From Roseburia_C amylophila (GTDB lineage: Bacteria > Bacillota > Clostridia > Lachnospirales > Lachnospiraceae), in the NCBI RefSeq assembly GCF_025567465.1, contig NZ_JAOQKI010000016.1, forward strand, positions 1 through 55,565: a stretch of 55,565 bases of DNA. The letters are read 5' to 3'. The notes below the pieces were generated by a model. It had not been told where the DNA came from. It saw nothing but the letters and a program-made list of their open reading frames with translations, and ran no database searches. The number at the start of each line of letters is the position of its first letter. Position 1 is the stretch's first letter. This document shows positions 52,140 to 55,565 of the stretch, one piece after another. Made by a program: the position numbers and the translations under genes.

Positions 52140-55031
52140 TTAAATGCTCCCCATTATTCTAAGCCGATTAACTTTGCCAGCTTTTTTAACATATGAATCT
52201 GTTGCTGCCAGCACTTCTTGAATTCTATCTGGTATAGCTTTACTCTTCTTTATCCCCGGTTGCACTATGCAAATACATCCTCGTAATACTTTTCCAGATG
52301 TTTTTATCTCTTTTATCATGGTCTTAAAATTTCCACCTTTTTTCACTATACAATGCCCAGCATTATGACGACTCGTGAACTTTTCAAGTAACTTTCCTTT
52401 TGTCGTAAACCATGTTACAGACTTTATTGCTTGTCCAGATACTTCATATACATCACCAACACTATTGTTATAAGATGATGAACCCATTTTTTTGACATGA
52501 TACAATTCGACAACCAACTCATTATCTGTCTCATAAATTGTGATATAATCCGCCATTTCACCTGAACCATGGTCGTATATAATATATTTAAATTTTTCAT
52601 CTGCTTCTAGAATTTTATATAATGCATCCTGAATTGACACCCTCGTATCGCTGTCATTTTTTCTAAATTCCAATTTTAAATTTGTATCATAATGCTTCCA
52701 ATCAATACCTTCTATTATATTACTGTCAAATAACTCGCTCTCAAAATCACCTTCAATTACATCAATGCCTGTTATCGTCATGTCCTTTACAGTTTTATAT
52801 ATTAGTGGTTGTTCCGTGAGAAATTTGTCCATTGATATTTCTTCTTTTCCTGAACATACAATAAATCTATTTCCCAAACTTCTATATCTGGCTTTTATAT
52901 CACATTCCAAGTTCTCTGAAATTTCTCCGACCGAGACCTCAACTGACACTTTTGTCTTCTCACAATTTTTCACCACAACCATCGCATCCGTTAATCTGCA
53001 ACACTCGTAATCCGACTCTTTTCTACGATACTTAATAACAGGATCACAACTATATGTTTCCGCAGTAAAATCTGCATAAAAGATATCTTCCGGATATTCT
53101 ACAAGAGCTTTAGGCTGAGGTAAAAAATCAAAATTTGTATTTGTTTTTACTTTTATATCTTTATTTGCTATTTTCTTTCCCAACCCATCACACCACTGTA
53201 TATAATCTTTTAAGTCTTTGTAAGCACTGCTCCAAACTTTCGAAGCACTACTATATCCAATTGTGATATCTCCTTCTGCATCATCTACTGCTTTACAAAA
53301 TGCATGCCCCGCAGAATACATTCTACCCGAATCTTTATCAATTGCATCACTCACATCTGAACCTGCCATTATTCTATATGATTCTCCTGATTGCGATTGC
53401 TTACTCAGCATTCCTGAATTAAAAATCTCGAAGTTTTTGAGTTTTCCCAATACTTTATATATTTCTGATTTTGGTATCGGATCATAAGAATCACAAAATG
53501 ATGATACCAATTCATCATACATTGCTTCTGAATGTTTCTGTGAATATATATGTACCATATGAGTTTGTGTTTGATAATGTATTATATATAAAATATATTC
53601 AAGATTGACCTTATCACCACTTCCCATCCAAAGTGGTGATACATATTCCAAGCCAATTCCTACTACCGTATTTTCTTGTTTATTTCTTAATATTCTTCCT
53701 GCCACGTTACACACCTCTGGAAATTCGGCATTTATATCAAAACTCATAGAACGATAGATTTTCACATGACAATTAGGTCTGATTGCATGAACAGGGACAT
53801 TTTCAAGAATACGCTCATCTTCAACAACATATTCTTTATAATAATTTCTATTTTGCTGTTCACTTTTATTCTTTCCTTCACTCATTCCAATGATCATATC
53901 CTGCCATACAGCATCTTTAGAATAAAGTAAATTGTTTTCAATTTCTAATTCTTCATTATTTACCGCAATAAATTTTGCCTTTCCTATATTCTTTGCATTT
54001 GTCCGAGCAAATCTACCAATAAACTGTAATGTACTCGCAAGCGATTTATGAGGAACATGTATTGCTGCAATTTTAAGATTAGGAAAATCATAGCCTTCTC
54101 CTAGCATATCTACACACACAATTCCATCCAGTTCTCCAGAACGCAACAATTTCAAAATATGCTTAACCTTTGAATTACTCATTGAACTATCCACTTTTGA
54201 AAGTTTCAATGAAGTATTATCCTTATATAACTCCTCCAGTTTTTCAGCACTTACTTTAGTATCCGTACGTACCATCAGATAATGTTCATACCCAGCTTTT
54301 CTATCATTCAGCAATACCTCCTCAGCTCTTTTAGCAATGCACAAATCATTATCCATTCCACTTTCCACAGGAACATATTGTATTTCGCCAAAAATACCAT
54401 CTTCGTATGCCTTTGAAAGAGGATAATCATATACTATTTCACCTGACAGCTCTTTTCGATCCAACCTAAACGGTGTTGCTGTAAACAGCACATGCGTTGC
54501 AGCAGATAAATTCACCAATATCTGTTGCCATGTTTTAGCTGGGGTATGATGAGCCTCATCAACTTCCACCAAATCAATATTCTCTTTCGCCCAATCAGAT
54601 TCACTTAGGCTGAGTGCACAACTAGGTGTAGCAACAATAACATCTGCTTGCTCCAAGTCTTTTTGATACTCCTTGGTATACAAATGCTCCAGCTCAAAAA
54701 CGTTAGGTTTTTTTATTGAAGTATTAAATACATTAGCTACACACAATGTCCTAAGTTCAGAAAAATCCTCTGCAATTTGTCCACAAACCATTTTACTCCG
54801 CGTAACAACTAATACTCGTTGTTTTCGTATTAAATATGGTGTCAACATAAGCACAGCTGTTTTTCCTGATCCTGTCGGCATAATGACAATAGCTGCATCC
54901 TTTTTATTAAGTGTAAAGAAAGACGATATTGCGTGAATTGCACCTAATTGAGCATTTCGTAATCCTCTGCTTTTTTCTGAATCTATGGGATATTTTATTG
55001 CATTGTAATGAATCTCAAAATAATTCCCCAT
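52140..55031 (-). CDS. Large SF2 DEAD/DEAH helicase with unknown C-terminal domains
   Basis: A 963-aa protein. Helicase core: MPTGSGKT (51-58), VDEAH (157-161), TATPFR (184-189), QFIGRFAR near 335. Then ~600 residues without a known domain. Near 840-890, ADYITIYETDNELVVELYHV followed by GDVYEVSGQAIKSV resembles a C-terminal segment seen in helicases of defence islands and may be nuclease-like; this is inference. AGGAAGG precedes the ATG. Follows a small membrane gene by 36 nt. Confidence 0.75.
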   Translation of the reverse strand: MGNYFEIHYNAIKYPIDSEKSRGLRNAQLGAIHAISSFFTLNKKDAAIVIMPTGSGKTAVLMLTPYLIRKQRVLVVTRSKMVCGQIAEDFSELRTLCVANVFNTSIKKPNVFELEHLYTKEYQKDLEQADVIVATPSCALSLSESDWAKENIDLVEVDEAHHTPAKTWQQILVNLSAATHVLFTATPFRLDRKELSGEIVYDYPLSKAYEDGIFGEIQYVPVESGMDNDLCIAKRAEEVLLNDRKAGYEHYLMVRTDTKVSAEKLEELYKDNTSLKLSKVDSSMSNSKVKHILKLLRSGELDGIVCVDMLGEGYDFPNLKIAAIHVPHKSLASTLQFIGRFARTNAKNIGKAKFIAVNNEELEIENNLLYSKDAVWQDMIIGMSEGKNKSEQQNRNYYKEYVVEDERILENVPVHAIRPNCHVKIYRSMSFDINAEFPEVCNVAGRILRNKQENTVVGIGLEYVSPLWMGSGDKVNLEYILYIIHYQTQTHMVHIYSQKHSEAMYDELVSSFCDSYDPIPKSEIYKVLGKLKNFEIFNSGMLSKQSQSGESYRIMAGSDVSDAIDKDSGRMYSAGHAFCKAVDDAEGDITIGYSSASKVWSSAYKDLKDYIQWCDGLGKKIANKDIKVKTNTNFDFLPQPKALVEYPEDIFYADFTAETYSCDPVIKYRRKESDYECCRLTDAMVVVKNCEKTKVSVEVSVGEISENLECDIKARYRSLGNRFIVCSGKEEISMDKFLTEQPLIYKTVKDMTITGIDVIEGDFESELFDSNIIEGIDWKHYDTNLKLEFRKNDSDTRVSIQDALYKILEADEKFKYIIYDHGSGEMADYITIYETDNELVVELYHVKKMGSSSYNNSVGDVYEVSGQAIKSVTWFTTKGKLLEKFTSRHNAGHCIVKKGGNFKTMIKEIKTSGKVLRGCICIVQPGIKKSKAIPDRIQEVLAATDSYVKKAGKVNRLRIMGSI

Positions 55032-55067
55032 ATAATTTCCTTCCTGAACTAATATTATTTTCTCATA

Positions 55068-55478
55068 TTAGTTCATTGTACCTCCTGAAACACTACCATT
55101 CTCTCTCATTAGCGGTTTTACAATATCATAATAAACTGCAACAACCAAAATCAGACACATAATTATATATATTAACCAAAAATACAATTTGTCCATAATA
55201 ACAAGCATATACCCAATAGACGTTAGAAAATAAGTAAATATTGATGTATCCAGCGTAAATTTTTCTAAACAACGCATCCAGTGTGTTTTTCTGAATTTCT
55301 TATTACGAATAAATTTATCTATAATTTTTATAACTGCCACAATAAGTATCAACGCTAAATAACCTAAAATAGCCACGATTTTATTGAGAACATCTTGATT
55401 CAAGTATATTAACGGCAATGTAATCAACGAAAGAATATAATATACTACAAACAAAATATTATTCATCAAAGGAAACAC
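55068..55478 (-). CDS. Small membrane protein of unknown function
   Basis: A 136-aa protein with four hydrophobic helices and a basic central loop (IDKFIRNKKFRKTHW). Starts possible at GTG 55478 or ATG 55466; ribosome site weak. On the same strand just before the helicase, so the two may form one unit. Confidence 0.6.
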   Translation of the reverse strand: MFPLMNNILFVVYYILSLITLPLIYLNQDVLNKIVAILGYLALILIVAVIKIIDKFIRNKKFRKTHWMRCLEKFTLDTSIFTYFLTSIGYMLVIMDKLYFWLIYIIMCLILVVAVYYDIVKPLMRENGSVSGGTMN

Positions 55479-55496
55479 ACTTTCATAATATAAGGG

Positions 55497-55565
55497 AGCA
55501 TCCCAAAGTTTGTGTAAACCTCCAAACTGATGTAAGATAAAATTACTCAGTTTGGAGGTTATTTT
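55497..55565. other. Possible IS end and perfect hairpin at the window edge
   Basis: gggagcatcccaaagtttgt followed by GTAAACC resembles ends of IS256-type (Mutator) elements. Directly after, AACCTCCAAACTGA (55528-55541 region) pairs perfectly with TCAGTTTGGAGGTT, then ATTTT: an intrinsic terminator. The element, if real, continues beyond the window. Confidence 0.35.

Noticed and set aside
1..55565. tRNA or rRNA genes
   Set aside because: No cloverleaf with a GGTTCGAATCC-type T arm or rRNA signature was recognised on either strand, though a dedicated scan was not possible.

Overview
The window looks like a chromosome segment of a Lachnospiraceae-type gut Clostridium (Firmicutes). The signs are strong Shine-Dalgarno sequences, sigma-A promoters, U-rich intrinsic terminators, a TPP riboswitch, LicT-type antitermination and the family membership of nearly every gene. 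Genus is not resolvable by eye.

Layout. Bases 1-21,380 are ordinary chromosome: the end of a Gly-rich protein, a MATE exporter, a very long imperfect palindrome (1637-2132), an SUV3-like helicase with a YitT protein, a thiamine-salvage operon (thiE-thiD-cytX-thiW-thiM) behind a TPP riboswitch, a chemoreceptor fused to a PilZ domain, a nucleobase permease with a LOG hydrolase, a TetR-ABC-ABC exporter locus with a 34-bp perfect palindromic operator, and a 1003-aa SF1 helicase/nuclease. Near 21,580 the DNA becomes AT-rich and accessory: a 686-aa membrane protein, two very small genes, a nucleoside phosphorylase with an apparent frameshift, a GNAT, an IS200 remnant and a broken AbiH gene. A licT-bglP-bglA beta-glucoside operon (27.9-32.2 kb) lies between two halves of a repeat whose intact copy is at 51.16-51.81 kb. 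Truncated mobile-element genes, an aldo/keto reductase and an IS3-family insertion follow (33-37 kb).

The defence-rich part is 37.1-43.9 kb. First come an XRE regulator with palindromic operators, an Abi (AbiF/AbiD-like) HEPN protein, a promoter-terminator unit predicted to make a ~60-nt structured RNA, and a membrane protein with a second RxxxxH motif and a winged helix. Then comes an ~11-kb integrative mobilizable element (about 40,156-51,169, bounded by ACTCAAACTC). It carries a retron (ncRNA, NDT-like effector, reverse transcriptase), a RelE/Phd pair, an XRE/membrane pair, TnpV, a MobV relaxase with candidate oriT, a RepA-like ATPase, an integrase and excisionase, and an XRE switch. The window ends with a MobC-like gene, a 963-aa SF2 helicase, a small membrane protein and what may be an IS end.

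The genes work as separate units: thiamine salvage, beta-glucoside uptake and cleavage under antitermination, drug/nucleobase transport, and layered mobile defence. Best candidates for something undescribed are the retron with its neighbour gene, the AbiF-like gene with its RNA and membrane HEPN partner, and the ~500-nt palindrome. All calls are by eye; no search or folding was run.
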